The position numbers and the translations under genes are program-made. Below, in pieces: positions 39,269 to 50,009 of a stretch of DNA of 64,000 bases; the first letter of the stretch is position 1, and the number at the start of each line of letters is the position of its first letter. A model generated the notes under the pieces. The model searched no databases. It had not been told where the DNA came from and saw only the letters and a program-made list of their open reading frames with translations. The stretch comes from Bordetella parapertussis (GTDB taxonomy: Bacteria > Pseudomonadota > Gammaproteobacteria > Burkholderiales > JACQAP01). The stretch covers positions 16,356 through 80,355 of the forward strand of contig CAMDKM010000017.1 of assembly GCA_945900965.1 (NCBI GenBank), given 5' to 3'.

Positions 39269-39333
39269 CACCCTCTCCCCTGCCCTCTGCGTCGCTTCAA
39301 GTGCTCCCTTGTCCCGTCAAGGGAGAGGGGGTT
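39269..39333. repeat. Palindromic repeat upstream of prfC
   Basis: CTCCCTTG (39304-39311) pairs exactly with CAAGGGAG (39318-39325). An outer CACCCTCTCCCC/GGGAGAGGGGG pairing extends it. It resembles short palindromes common in proteobacterial intergenic DNA. The remainder of the 324-bp gap between the sirtuin and prfC shows nothing else convincing. Confidence 0.5.
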
Positions 39334-39388
39334 ATTGGGGCGCATCGATCGTTAAGACAATTCCGTTGAGGCCTGACCTTAAAGTTCA

Positions 39389-41020
<1,632 letters not shown>

Positions 41021-41110
41021 GAGAAAAGAAATGCTCGACGCAAATACCCTCGCGAATACCCTACGTGCATAGCGCGTCGGAGTACCCTTCCAGCATGGAG
41101 TACCCGTTTA

Positions 41111-41234
41111 GACGCAAAGAGCACAAAGAAAGGCAACAAAGAAAATCGTAATAAGAATTGCCCCACCTTGTAGTTTCTGATTCCCGCTCTTCCTTTGCGA
41201 ACTTTGCGTCCTTTGCGCCTTTGCGTTGAGATTT
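41111..41234. repeat. W-family inverted repeat, site d
   Basis: The left arm GACGCAAAGAGCACAAAGAA (41111-41130 onward) and right arm CTTTGCGAACTTTGCGTCC (about 41193-41211, extended by TTTGCGCCTTTGCG) are imperfect inverted copies about 60 bp apart. They occupy the 472-bp gap between prfC and the flavoprotein gene. The rest of the gap (to 41492) shows no gene. Confidence 0.6.
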
Positions 41235-41492
41235 TCACTTCGATGGGGGCAACCGCAGTGTAGCCCACCGCATATGTGGTGATGCTTTTAAGGCGGCGGC
41301 ACGCGGCCGCAGTGGGTCGATCCCCTGACAAGCATGGCCAGTCAAGTTGCCCGTCGTCCTGCACCGCAGGATCTCCGAACGAAAGCAAGGATGGGGGGGT
41401 TATATTAGAATCGCCGCCATGAATCCGTAGCAGCCTTGGTGCCCTTACAAATCTCTGGCCATTTCTCCGTCAGCCTGACTCTCCTTGCCATC

Positions 41493-42632
41493 ATGCCCAC
41501 GAAAAAACATATTCTGATCCTCGGCGCCGGATTCGGCGGTCTTGAACTGGCGACCCGGTTGTCGGAGTCTCTGGGAACAAACGTCGACGTAACCTTGATC
41601 GAAAAAAGTGATGCCTTCGTTTTTGGGTACTCGAAGCTCGACATGATGTTCGGCCACACGACGCTCGACGCGGTCCGCCTGCCGTATCGCCACTTCGCAA
41701 AACCCGGCGTGCGTTTCCTGCAGCAGACGATCACCTCGATCGACCCTGGCGCACGGCGCGTGACCACCGATGGCGGAAGCTACGAAGCCGATGTGCTGGT
41801 CGTGGCACTGGGTGCCGATTACGATGTGAGCGCCACGCCGGGACTCGCCGAGGCCGGCAACGAGTTCTACTCCGTCGCCGGCGCACAAAGGCTGCGCGAC
41901 GTTCTTCCCGGTTTTTCCAGAGGACGGGTGCTCATCGGGGTGACGGCCACACCCTTCAAGTGCCCCCCTGCGCCCAGCGAATGTGCATTGATGCTGCACG
42001 ACTATCTCACCAACCGCGGGGTGCGAAATGCGTGCGAAATCACGTTCGTCATCCCGTTCGGGAGCCCGGTCCCGCCGTCGCCCGATACGTCACGGGCCCT
42101 GGTCGAGGCCTTTGCGGAGCGCGGCATCAAATTTATTCCGGGTCGCCGGGTGGTCGCTCTGGAACCTGGGCGCCGTGTCGCCGCGTGCGACGACGGAAGC
42201 GAAATCCCCTACGATCTTTTTCTTGGCGTACCCAAGCACCGCGTCCCGCAGGTCGTGCTCGATAGCGGAATGGCCGTGGACGGCTGGATTCCTGTGAACC
42301 CCAGGACCTTGGAGACGAAATTTGCGGGCGTGTACGCGATCGGCGATGGCGCAAATACCGGAACGCCGAAGGCGGGCCTGTTCGCGGAAGGCGCGGCCGG
42401 TGCCGTTGCCGAGTCGATCATCGCGAGCGTAAAAGGCATTGGACAGCCCGGCCTGTATTCCGGGGCGGCGACCTGTTATATCGAGTTTGGCGCCGGAATG
42501 ATCGGCCGTGTGGACGTCGATTTCTTTTCAGGACCGGCGCCCACCGGCAAGTACCACGCACCTTCCGTCGCGCTTCGCGCCGAAAAACAGAAGTTCGGAT
42601 CCAGCCGGCGAGCCCGCTGGTTCGGACTTTGA
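41493..42632 (+). CDS. FAD-dependent pyridine nucleotide-disulfide family oxidoreductase, SQR/FCSD-like
   Basis: A 379-residue flavoprotein. The FAD dinucleotide motif GAGFGGLELA is at about 10-19 and the second FAD motif GVYAIGDGAN near residue 280. ATPFKCPPAPSECALML matches the conserved cysteine segment of sulfide:quinone reductases and flavocytochrome c sulfide dehydrogenases. It lacks the long hydrophobic C-terminus of NDH-2. Sulfide or sulfur oxidation is possible, but only one of the usual redox cysteines is clearly placed, so the substrate is uncertain. The ATG at 41493 gives the canonical start. Confidence 0.82.
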   Translation: MPTKKHILILGAGFGGLELATRLSESLGTNVDVTLIEKSDAFVFGYSKLDMMFGHTTLDAVRLPYRHFAKPGVRFLQQTITSIDPGARRVTTDGGSYEADVLVVALGADYDVSATPGLAEAGNEFYSVAGAQRLRDVLPGFSRGRVLIGVTATPFKCPPAPSECALMLHDYLTNRGVRNACEITFVIPFGSPVPPSPDTSRALVEAFAERGIKFIPGRRVVALEPGRRVAACDDGSEIPYDLFLGVPKHRVPQVVLDSGMAVDGWIPVNPRTLETKFAGVYAIGDGANTGTPKAGLFAEGAAGAVAESIIASVKGIGQPGLYSGAATCYIEFGAGMIGRVDVDFFSGPAPTGKYHAPSVALRAEKQKFGSSRRARWFGL

Positions 42633-42793
42633 TATTGCGCCCGCAGCAAAACCACCAGCAAGTTTGTGTACACGCGGTGCGTCGCAGCCGCGCCGCTGAT
42701 ACGCGGCAAAATAATCGGCGACGCGTGACCAGCCGAACAGGGCGAAACCTGTAAGTTGTCGAACCGGGGTTTCGCCAATTTCAAAGCCCAGGC

Positions 42794-43774
42794 TCAACCT
42801 ACGCTCGCCGCGGCGTCCAGGCGCAGTCGCGCTTTGGCATCCTGATACTCGGCGCGCAGCCGCGCAATCAGCTCGCCCGCCGGCAACACCTCGTCGATGT
42901 TGCCCACGCCCTGCCCGGCACCCCAGATTTCTTTCCAGGCTTTCGGTTTCTCGCGTTCCGAGCCGAAGTTCATGGAATTTTTCCCGGCAACCGGCAGATT
43001 GTCAGGGTCGAGGCCGGCCGCGCCGATGGAGGCTTTGAGATAATTGCCATGCACGCCGGTAAACAATGGCGTGTAGACGATGTCGGCCGCGTTGCTTTGC
43101 ACGATCGCCTGCTTGTAGCCATCGACGGCATTGGCTTCACGTGTGGCGATGAAGCGGGTGCCCATATAAGCGAAATCGGCGCCCATCGCTTCGGCCGCAA
43201 GGATGCCGGCACCATCGGTGATCGCGCCGGAAAGAACGATAGGTCCAGAGAAAAACCGCCGCACCTCGCGCACCAGCGCAAACGGGCTGAGCGTTCCCGC
43301 ATGGCCGCCGGCCCCGGCGCACACCAGAATCAGGCCGTCCACTCCGGCTTCCAGGGCCTTGTTGGCGTGGCGGATGCTGATGACGTCATGAAATACGATG
43401 CCGCCGTAGTCATGCACTTTTTTGACGATGTCGTCGGGCGCACGCAGGCTGGTAATGATCATGGGCACCTTATGGCGCATGCAGGCATCCAGATCGTGAT
43501 CCAAACGATTATTGGACTGATGAATGATCTGATTCACCGCATAGGGCGCCGTTGTCCCGCCGGGATTCGTGTCGCGGTGTTCGGCCAGCGCTGTTTCGAT
43601 ACGATCGAGCCATTCATCGAGCTTTTCTGCCGGGCGCGCGTTGAGCGCGGGAAAGGCCCCGATGATGCCGCTGATGCATTGGGCAATCACCAGTTCGGGG
43701 TTGCCGACAATGAACATGGGCGCGCCAATGACAGGCAGCGACATCTGCGATTTGAGTTTTTCTGCCAACGTCAC
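42794..43774 (-). CDS. Nitronate monooxygenase (NPD/2-nitropropane dioxygenase-like)
   Basis: A 326-residue FMN TIM-barrel enzyme that oxidises alkyl nitronates. IGAPMFIVGNPELVIAQ opens the barrel, and the catalytic histidine lies in CAGAGGHAGTLSPF. GAITDGAGILAAEAMGADF and YMGTRF form the phosphate-binding loops. The start is GTG at 43774 with GGGAG upstream. Some homologues act as enoyl reductases or oxidise propionate-3-nitronate, so the substrate remains open. The next gene upstream diverges from it. Confidence 0.9.
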   Translation of the reverse strand: MTLAEKLKSQMSLPVIGAPMFIVGNPELVIAQCISGIIGAFPALNARPAEKLDEWLDRIETALAEHRDTNPGGTTAPYAVNQIIHQSNNRLDHDLDACMRHKVPMIITSLRAPDDIVKKVHDYGGIVFHDVISIRHANKALEAGVDGLILVCAGAGGHAGTLSPFALVREVRRFFSGPIVLSGAITDGAGILAAEAMGADFAYMGTRFIATREANAVDGYKQAIVQSNAADIVYTPLFTGVHGNYLKASIGAAGLDPDNLPVAGKNSMNFGSEREKPKAWKEIWGAGQGVGNIDEVLPAGELIARLRAEYQDAKARLRLDAAASVG

Positions 43775-43903
43775 GACTTCTCCCGGGAACTTGATCTAAG
43801 CGCGTAACTTGCCTGCCAGCCGTCTGGCCGTCAAGTTGCGGGCCGCATGTGCCGGCCGGCAGAGCTATACTGCGGCTGGCTAATTGTGTTGGATCCCCCA
43901 TAG

Positions 43904-44407
43904 ATGTTTCGTCTGTCTTTGCGCCAGGGTATTTTGCTTTTAATCGGTTTTGGTCTGATGCTTGGCGCGATTTTTTTCGATCCGCTGCTCGCGCGTTGGG
44001 AAAATTATCGGTATCCGAATGCGGTCATCTGGCAGGGCATGCGCGTGGTGCCGGGCAAGTTCCATTTTTTTGATACGGTGCGGCCGGAAATGCTGGTGGT
44101 CAAGGATTTGACGCGCCCGCAGGCAACCCTGACTTTGTACCTGCACAAAGAGGACGGCGAGACGCCCGAATCGCTGATTCGGGAACTGTGTTTGCGGGAT
44201 AGGTGCGAAAAAGTCGATCTCAAACCGAGGACGGTCGATCGCGCCGCCGCGAACTACCGCAGCGAAGGCGAGACCATGCAGGTGCGCTTGATCCGTCTCA
44301 AAAACAGCCAAGTGTGGGTCGAATACAAGGGCCAGCCGGAGGCGTACGCCACATTCGACAAACTGGTCGAGTCCGTTGCCGGAACGATCGCGAAATCCGG
44401 TAAATGA
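43904..44407 (+). CDS. Membrane-anchored hypothetical protein
   Basis: A 167-residue protein I do not recognise. One N-terminal hydrophobic segment (ILLLIGFGLMLGAIFF) is followed by a soluble part expected outside the cytoplasm. Two cysteines flank a charged loop (LCLRDRCEKVDL). It precedes dps by about 190 bp on the same strand, but an OxyR box and promoter intervene, so it need not be co-transcribed. Confidence 0.6.
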   Translation: MFRLSLRQGILLLIGFGLMLGAIFFDPLLARWENYRYPNAVIWQGMRVVPGKFHFFDTVRPEMLVVKDLTRPQATLTLYLHKEDGETPESLIRELCLRDRCEKVDLKPRTVDRAAANYRSEGETMQVRLIRLKNSQVWVEYKGQPEAYATFDKLVESVAGTIAKSGK

Positions 44408-44449
44408 ATTCAGGTATGCAAGACAAATTCGCGTCTGTCCCCTTCTCCA

Positions 44450-44486
44450 ATAGCCGGAGTCTATGGCCGCTATCGAAACAATTCAT
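44450..44486 (+). promoter_or_regulatory. OxyR binding site and promoter of dps
   Basis: ATAG-N7-CTAT-N7-ATCG-N7-TCAT: the first half is a perfect OxyR half-site pair, the second is degenerate. The final T (44486) is also the first base of a candidate -35 TTGGCG (44486-44491), with a candidate -10 TAACGT (44510-44515, 18-bp spacer) or TCTAAC (44508, 16-bp spacer). The geometry is identical to the peroxiredoxin promoter at 1212. Confidence 0.75.
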
Positions 44487-44598
44487 TGGCGCGCCTGACG
44501 GGTGATCTCTAACGTGGCACCGTCGAGTCACGACCACCCGGGCACATCTCTGTGCTGGCCGGTTCGCTCGAAGGATCGTTTGACTGATGAAAGGAGAG

Positions 44599-45114
44599 AT
44601 GATCGTGAAAACCAAGGATATATCGCAAAGCCGCGGCGTTTCCCGCGGCATCGATATCGGCATTCCGGAAGTGGACCGGGCCGCCATCGCAAACGGCCTT
44701 TCGAAAGTGCTGGCCGACACCTACACGCTGTATTTGCAGACCCACAATTTCCACTGGAACGTGACCGGGCCCATGTTCAACACCTTGCACTTGATGTTCG
44801 AGACGCAATATCTCGAACTGGCGACCGCGGTGGATTTGATTGCGGAGCGTATCCGCGCCCTGGGCTTCCCCGCCCCGGGAACCTATGGGCAATACGCCCG
44901 TCTGGCCTCGATCAAGGAGGTGGAGGGAGTGCCGGCCGCCGAAGACATGATCCGTACACTCGTCAAAAGCCAGGAAGCCGTGGTGCGTACCGCACGCTCG
45001 GTATTCCCGCTAATCGATAAAGCTCAGGATGAGCCATTTGCGGATCTGCTTACCCAGCGCATGCAGGTGCACGAAAAGACCGCCTGGATGCTGCGTAGTC
45101 TGCTGGAGGCCTAA
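44599..45114 (+). CDS. dps: Dps, DNA-binding ferritin-like protein
   Basis: A 171-residue protein that forms a 12-subunit shell, oxidises iron with peroxide and protects DNA. The ferroxidase ligands lie in [14 protein letters not shown] and in [13 protein letters not shown]; the Dps/ferritin helices are complete. The start may be the ATG at 44599 (immediately after AAAGGAGAG) or the GTG at 44605, which has better spacing; an ATG at 44587 overlaps the ribosome site and is less likely. An OxyR box lies about 110 bp upstream. Confidence 0.93.
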   Translation: MIVKTKDISQSRGVSRGIDIGIPEVDRAAIANGLSKVLADTYTLYLQTHNFHWNVTGPMFNTLHLMFETQYLELATAVDLIAERIRALGFPAPGTYGQYARLASIKEVEGVPAAEDMIRTLVKSQEAVVRTARSVFPLIDKAQDEPFADLLTQRMQVHEKTAWMLRSLLEA

Positions 45115-45142
45115 GTCGGACGAGCCGGGACTTACCTGGGAA

Positions 45143-45324
45143 GTGAATGAGTGAAGATGCGTGAGGAGGGAGGCATGAGGAAGGAGGGGCGTAAAATCGG
45201 TGAAAGGTGATCGGTAAACGGTAAAAAACTACGCGCCGCCTTGCGGCGCTCCACCCCTCGTCCCTCGCCCCTAGCCCCTAGCCCCTGAACTTTCGTCCCT
45301 AGCCCCTAGCCCCTGAATTCCCTC
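45143..45324. repeat. V-family mosaic repeat, copy 4 (longest)
   Basis: GTGAATGAGTGAAGATGCGT is followed by GGTGAAAGGTGATCGGTAAA (45199-45218), a perfect hairpin GCGCCGC-CTT-GCGGCGC (45233-45249), then CTCGTCCCTCGCCCCTAG and CCCTAGCCCCTAGCCCC units. It fills the gap between dps and the glycine-zipper gene. It shows the full three-part organisation of the family most clearly. Confidence 0.75.
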
Positions 45325-45404
45325 TCCGTAACGAATTGTCACGCCGTAAACCAAGGGCTGGGAGCCTCGTTCTTGGGAGCGTCACAACGTCAAATGAGGT
45401 CATC

Positions 45405-46166
45405 ATGAAAAATCCCATCTCTGCCCTGTCATTGCTGGGCGCACTTGCCGCCCCCGTCTGGGCCGCCGACTATACCGACGAAGCCGAAGTGTTATCCGCT
45501 GTGCCGATATATCAGTCGGTAAACGAACCACGCCAGCATTGCTGGAGTGAGCCGGTTACCACCTATGAACAACCCTACCGCTCCAGCGGCGGCGCCATCA
45601 TTGGCGCCATCACCGGCGGCCTGCTGGGAAACACCGTTGGACGCGGTCACGGCCGAGCCGCTTCGACAGCCGTCGGCGCCGCAGTCGGCGCGGTGGTGGG
45701 AGACCGTATCGGCAACCAGGGCAGTCAGGCAGTTCCGGTCACCCGCGAAGTGCAACGCTGCCAGGTTGTCGACAATATCCGTCAGGTCCTCAGCGGATAT
45801 CAGGTGACTTATCGTTACAATGGCCGCGACACCACTGTGATCCTGCCCCAGGATCCCGGGCCGAGAGTGCGAATCGGCGTGGGCATCTCCGGTGAATCCG
45901 GAGTCGAAGTCATTCCACCCGCCCCGCCGTCGGTATTCGTATCAGCCAGGCCGGTGGTGCAGCAGATCACCTATGTCAGCCATTCGTCCAGACCGGTATT
46001 GCACCACCCTCCCCTTCCGCGCTTGGTCATTAACTTGCACGGGGGTCAGCATGGGCATCATCGCCCTGAACACCGAGAACGATGGAATCGTATGGACGAT
46101 CACCGTGGCGGCCACCAAAACCATCGCGAAGATGGGCGTCGCGGCGGGCGCGATCGCCGCGACTGA
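45405..46166 (+). CDS. Glycine-zipper outer membrane-type protein with His-rich tail
   Basis: A 253-residue exported protein with a signal peptide (MKNPISALSLLGALAAPVWA). The glycine zipper GGAIIGAITGGLLGNTVGRG and GAAVGAVVGDRIGNQ resembles the rickettsial 17-kDa antigen/SlyB type, which inserts in or spans membranes. The C-terminal about 60 residues are rich in His, Arg and Asp (GGQHGHHRPEHRE), possibly metal-binding and probably disordered. ATGAGG precedes the ATG. A Rho-independent terminator follows at 46221. Function unknown. Confidence 0.82.
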   Translation: MKNPISALSLLGALAAPVWAADYTDEAEVLSAVPIYQSVNEPRQHCWSEPVTTYEQPYRSSGGAIIGAITGGLLGNTVGRGHGRAASTAVGAAVGAVVGDRIGNQGSQAVPVTREVQRCQVVDNIRQVLSGYQVTYRYNGRDTTVILPQDPGPRVRIGVGISGESGVEVIPPAPPSVFVSARPVVQQITYVSHSSRPVLHHPPLPRLVINLHGGQHGHHRPEHRERWNRMDDHRGGHQNHREDGRRGGRDRRD

Positions 46167-46220
46167 CAGAGACGGTCACCAGCTCCCTCGGAATATTCCG
46201 ACTTAATTTCCCTCCCCCTC

Positions 46221-46247
46221 GGGCACCGCAAGGTGCCCTTTTTTTTT
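46221..46247 (+). terminator. Rho-independent terminator
   Basis: The stem GGGCACC (46221-46227) and GGTGCCC (46232-46238) encloses a GCAA loop and is followed by nine T residues. It ends the glycine-zipper transcript 55 bp beyond its stop codon, just before pepN. Confidence 0.9.
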
Positions 46248-46316
46248 GCCGCAGACCGCCGATCCGTCACGGTAAAATGCCCGCCAGCCTCCCAACACCG
46301 CAATACCCAACCTTTC

Positions 46317-48962
46317 ATGCTGACACCGACTCCGAGCACCATCTACCTGAAGGATTACCAGCCGCCCGCTTTCCTTGTTGATCGCGTCGATCTTGATGTG
46401 GATATTCGAGACGACCACACGATCATAAGTGCCACCCTTGCTGTTTCGCGAAATCCCGCCGGTCTGGAACGAGACGCGCCTCTCGAACTCAATGGAGAAG
46501 AATTGGAGCTGTTGTCGCTTGCACTGGATGGCAGAAAACTCGATGGCGGGCATTATTCCCTGGATAAAACGGGGCTGAGGATTACTGGGATGCCCGCGCA
46601 GTGCCGGGTACAAACCGTGGCCCGCATCCGCCCCAAGAACAACACCCAGTTGATGGGCTGGTATGCCTCGAAGGACGGTTATTTCACCCAGTGCGAAGCC
46701 GAGGGTTTTCGTCGCATCACCTTCTTTCCGGATCGGCCGGACGTCATGTCGCGCTATACCGCCACGCTGCATGCCGACAGGAAACAGTATCCCCAATTGC
46801 TCTCCAACGGCAACCTGGTCGCTCAGGGCGACGAGGCGGGTGGGCGGCACTGGGCCAGATGGGAAGATCCGTTCCCGAAACCCAGTTATCTGTTTGCGAT
46901 GGTGGCGGCGAAACTCGATGTGCTGGAAGATCATTTCGTCACCACGTCGGGCAGACGGGTGAAATTGTTCGTTTTCGTCGAGCCAGGGAAACTCGACCAA
47001 TGCGGATTTGCCATGCAGTCCCTGAAAAAGTCCATGCAGTGGGACGAACAGGTCTTCGGCCTGGAGCTCGACCTCGATCAATACATGATTGTCGCGGTGG
47101 GCGATTTCAACATGGGGGCGATGGAAAACAAGGGCCTCAACATTTTCAACACCAAGTACGTGCTGGCGCGTGCCGATACTGCCACCGATCACGACTTCAT
47201 GTTGCTGGACCGCGTGGTGGCGCATGAATACTTTCACAACTGGACCGGTAATCGCGTCACCTGCCGCGACTGGTTTCAGCTATCGCTGAAGGAAGGCTTG
47301 ACCGTATTCCGCGATCAGGAATACGGCGCCGATATGTATTCGCGGCCGGTTCAGCGTATCCAGGAAGTTCGCAGCCTGCGGGGCGCGCAGTTCCCCGAAG
47401 ATGCGGGACCGATGGCGCATCCGGTGCGGCCGGATTCCTATATGGAGATCAGCAATTTCTACACCGCCACCGTGTACGAAAAAGGCGCCGAAGTGGTGCG
47501 CATGATCCATACCCTGATCGGGGCGAACAATTTCCGCAAAGGCATGGATTTGTATTTCCAGCGCCATGACGGCCAGGCCGTGCGTACCGAAGAATTTGTT
47601 CAGGCCATGCAGGACGCCTCCGGCGTGGACCTCACCCAGTTCAAGCGCTGGTACGACCAGGCCGGCACGCCGGTACTGCAGGTCACCGGCCGCTACGATG
47701 CAATGAACCGGAACTACACACTCGCGATTCACCAATCCTGCCCGGCGACGCCCGGGCAGACGGATAAGCTTCCGTTCCATATTCCTTTTGCTGTCGGATT
47801 GGTGGACGTCAATGGCAAGGACATTCCGCTACGACTGATCGGCGAGTCGCAAAGCCAGGGCACGACCCGGGTTCTGTCGCTCAAACAGTCCAGTCAGGAA
47901 TTCACGTTCGTTGATATTCCCGCTGCGCCCATGCCATCGCTATTGCGTGGCTTTTCGGCGCCGGTGAATCTGCGTTTTGACTACAACGATGCCGACCTCG
48001 CGCATCTGATGGCCAATGACTCGGATGCCTTCAATCGCTGGGAAGCCGGCCAGCGCCTGGCGCTGAATCTGCTCTTGAAGGGAATCGCTGCACACCGCAG
48101 CGGCCAGCCCACGCAATTCCCCGACAGTTTTGTACGCGCCTTCGCCAGAGTGCTCGCCGAGGCAGCGGCCGACCCGGCGTTTGCCGCCGAGGCCCTGTCG
48201 CTCCCCTCCGAAGCTTATCTCGCCGAACAGATGGACGAGGTGGATCCGGAAGCGATTCACTTGGTTCGAGTGGCCCTGCGGCGCCATCTGGCCACGCAAC
48301 TCAAGAAGGAACTACTGGCCACCTATGCCATGTATACGACCCCGGGCACCTATAGTCCCGATGCCAGGTCGGCCGGACGTCGTGGGTTGAGGAATCTATG
48401 TCTTTCCTACCTGATGGAAATCGACGATCCCTCGGTGCGCAAGCTTTGTACCGATCAATTCGACACCGCCGACAACATGACGGATTCCATGGCCGCGTTG
48501 TCGACGCTGGTCAATACCGATTGCGCCGAGCGGACATCGGCGCTCGAACGTTTCTACGCAAAATGGAAAAACGAGGCGCTGGTGCTCGACAAATGGTTCT
48601 CGGTGCAAGCAGGCTCCCGGCTGCCTGGCACGCTCGTGCAGGTAAAACGCCTGATGCAGCATGTGGATTTCACGTTCAAGAACCCGAACCGGGTGCGTTC
48701 CGTCATCGGCAGCTTCTGTCAGGGCAATCCGCGCCATTTCCACGCCGCAGACGGTTCCGGTTATGCCTTTGCCGCCGATCAGGTCATCGCGCTCGACCCC
48801 CTCAACCCACAGATCGCAGCGCGCCTTGCACGTTCCTTCGATCGCTGGAAGAAGTTCGACGCCGGGCGCCAACAACACGCCAAGGCCGCGCTTAGCCGCA
48901 TTCGGGATGCGGCGGGATTGTCGAAAGACACCACCGAAGTGGTCTCCCGCGCGCTGAATTGA
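46317..48962 (+). CDS. pepN: Aminopeptidase N
   Basis: An 881-residue M1-family zinc aminopeptidase that removes N-terminal residues from peptides in the cytoplasm. The exopeptidase motif GAMEN is at 267-271 and the zinc site HEYFH at 303-307, with the third ligand glutamate about 19 residues on. The C-terminal helical domain (DUF3458-type) is complete. The ATG at 46317 starts the conserved TIYLKDYQPPAF segment. The length matches the E. coli enzyme. It is followed after 22 bp by the ArsC-type gene. Confidence 0.96.
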   Translation: MLTPTPSTIYLKDYQPPAFLVDRVDLDVDIRDDHTIISATLAVSRNPAGLERDAPLELNGEELELLSLALDGRKLDGGHYSLDKTGLRITGMPAQCRVQTVARIRPKNNTQLMGWYASKDGYFTQCEAEGFRRITFFPDRPDVMSRYTATLHADRKQYPQLLSNGNLVAQGDEAGGRHWARWEDPFPKPSYLFAMVAAKLDVLEDHFVTTSGRRVKLFVFVEPGKLDQCGFAMQSLKKSMQWDEQVFGLELDLDQYMIVAVGDFNMGAMENKGLNIFNTKYVLARADTATDHDFMLLDRVVAHEYFHNWTGNRVTCRDWFQLSLKEGLTVFRDQEYGADMYSRPVQRIQEVRSLRGAQFPEDAGPMAHPVRPDSYMEISNFYTATVYEKGAEVVRMIHTLIGANNFRKGMDLYFQRHDGQAVRTEEFVQAMQDASGVDLTQFKRWYDQAGTPVLQVTGRYDAMNRNYTLAIHQSCPATPGQTDKLPFHIPFAVGLVDVNGKDIPLRLIGESQSQGTTRVLSLKQSSQEFTFVDIPAAPMPSLLRGFSAPVNLRFDYNDADLAHLMANDSDAFNRWEAGQRLALNLLLKGIAAHRSGQPTQFPDSFVRAFARVLAEAAADPAFAAEALSLPSEAYLAEQMDEVDPEAIHLVRVALRRHLATQLKKELLATYAMYTTPGTYSPDARSAGRRGLRNLCLSYLMEIDDPSVRKLCTDQFDTADNMTDSMAALSTLVNTDCAERTSALERFYAKWKNEALVLDKWFSVQAGSRLPGTLVQVKRLMQHVDFTFKNPNRVRSVIGSFCQGNPRHFHAADGSGYAFAADQVIALDPLNPQIAARLARSFDRWKKFDAGRQQHAKAALSRIRDAAGLSKDTTEVVSRALN

Positions 48963-48984
48963 TTGACGCAAGTATTCTGCCGCG

Positions 48985-49335
48985 ATGAAAGCAACCCTGA
49001 CGATTTATCACAACCCCCGCTGCGGCAAAAGCCGCGCAGCGCTCGCCATCCTGGAAGAAAAAGGCCTGGTATTCGATACCGTCGAATATCTGAAGACACC
49101 GCCCACGAAGGAAGAACTGCGGGCGATCGTGAAAAAACTCGGCATCAAACCCGAGGCCCTGGTACGCAAGGGCGAGGACGTCTACAAGGAGAAGTTTTCG
49201 GGTAAGGCCCTGAACGACGACCAGTGGCTCGACGCACTTACGAAACACCCGATTCTGATCGAGCGTCCGATTATCGTCAGCGGCGATCGGGCCGTGATTG
49301 GCCGGCCGCCGGAAAAAGTGCTGGAACTGCTTTAG
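48985..49335 (+). CDS. arsC: ArsC-family glutaredoxin-dependent arsenate reductase
   Basis: A 116-residue thioredoxin-fold protein. The catalytic cysteine is Cys13 in HNPRCGKSR; RPIIVSGDRAVIGRPPE supplies the conserved arginine and the end motif seen in true ArsC rather than Spx or YffB. It uses glutathione and glutaredoxin. No arsB, acr3 or arsR gene is adjacent, so it may be a housekeeping copy. It lies 22 bp after pepN and overlaps the convergent hemerythrin gene by 4 bp. Confidence 0.9.
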   Translation: MKATLTIYHNPRCGKSRAALAILEEKGLVFDTVEYLKTPPTKEELRAIVKKLGIKPEALVRKGEDVYKEKFSGKALNDDQWLDALTKHPILIERPIIVSGDRAVIGRPPEKVLELL

Positions 49336-49763
49336 CCCGCCACCGCCGCACCGGCGACCGGATCCCGATCCGGTATGAAGCCTTTTTCCTTCATATAAAG
49401 CGAAAGCACCGCGTCCATGCTGGTGGCGTGCTTGGTGAACCACTCTGCAACCGCTTGCGCGAGGACCGGCCCGAATCGCGTTTCGCCTGCCTGGGTGCGT
49501 ACCCGCACTTCGCGTGCAACCTGCATCACGCTCTCGTGTTCGTCGACATGACACTGCAGCGGCGGGAAATCCATCTTCTCCATCCAGCGCTGCTCCTGGG
49601 CAAAATGCGCTTCGGAGTGGGCGATGAATTCGTCGAGTACAGCCAGCAACCCGTAGGCTGGTACTTCCGCCAGGCGATTCAGCAATTCCACGAATTCCCT
49701 GTGGGTTTCGTCCATGACGCCCTGATCGAGCACCAGCGTTTCGTTCCATTCCATGACCGGCAT
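49332..49763 (-). CDS. Bacteriohemerythrin
   Basis: A 143-residue four-helix di-iron oxygen-binding protein. The ligands can be read as His21, His49, Glu57 (HFAQEQRWM region), His72/His76 (HVDEH) and His112 with Asp117 (KHATSMD). It could store, buffer or sense oxygen, or act with iron-stress systems. The ATG at 49763 has GGAGG with good spacing; longer in-frame starts add an atypical hydrophobic leader. Its stop overlaps arsC tail to tail. Confidence 0.9.
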   Translation of the reverse strand: MPVMEWNETLVLDQGVMDETHREFVELLNRLAEVPAYGLLAVLDEFIAHSEAHFAQEQRWMEKMDFPPLQCHVDEHESVMQVAREVRVRTQAGETRFGPVLAQAVAEWFTKHATSMDAVLSLYMKEKGFIPDRDPVAGAAVAG

Positions 49764-50009
49764 ATTGGCCTCCAAATGACTGTTTTTTGTCATTGTATCC
49801 ATTTGCCTCATGGCAACAATGACGAGAAGCAGAGACGAGAAGCAGAGTATTTTTGGAATTCCAGAAAGCAGCACCGCATGACGGACAAGTTGCGATTCTT
49901 ATGTCATCTGTAATCACTATAGGAGTAGTCTGTTCGCGGATGAATGGCGGAATTCGTGATACGGGGTACCGGACCGTCCATCCAAACTATCAATATAACG
50001 GAGGAAACG

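Noticed and set aside
49774..49874. N-terminal membrane extension of the bacteriohemerythrin
   Set aside because: A strong GGAGG site serves the ATG at 49763, and the family starts there; the extension is not conserved-looking.
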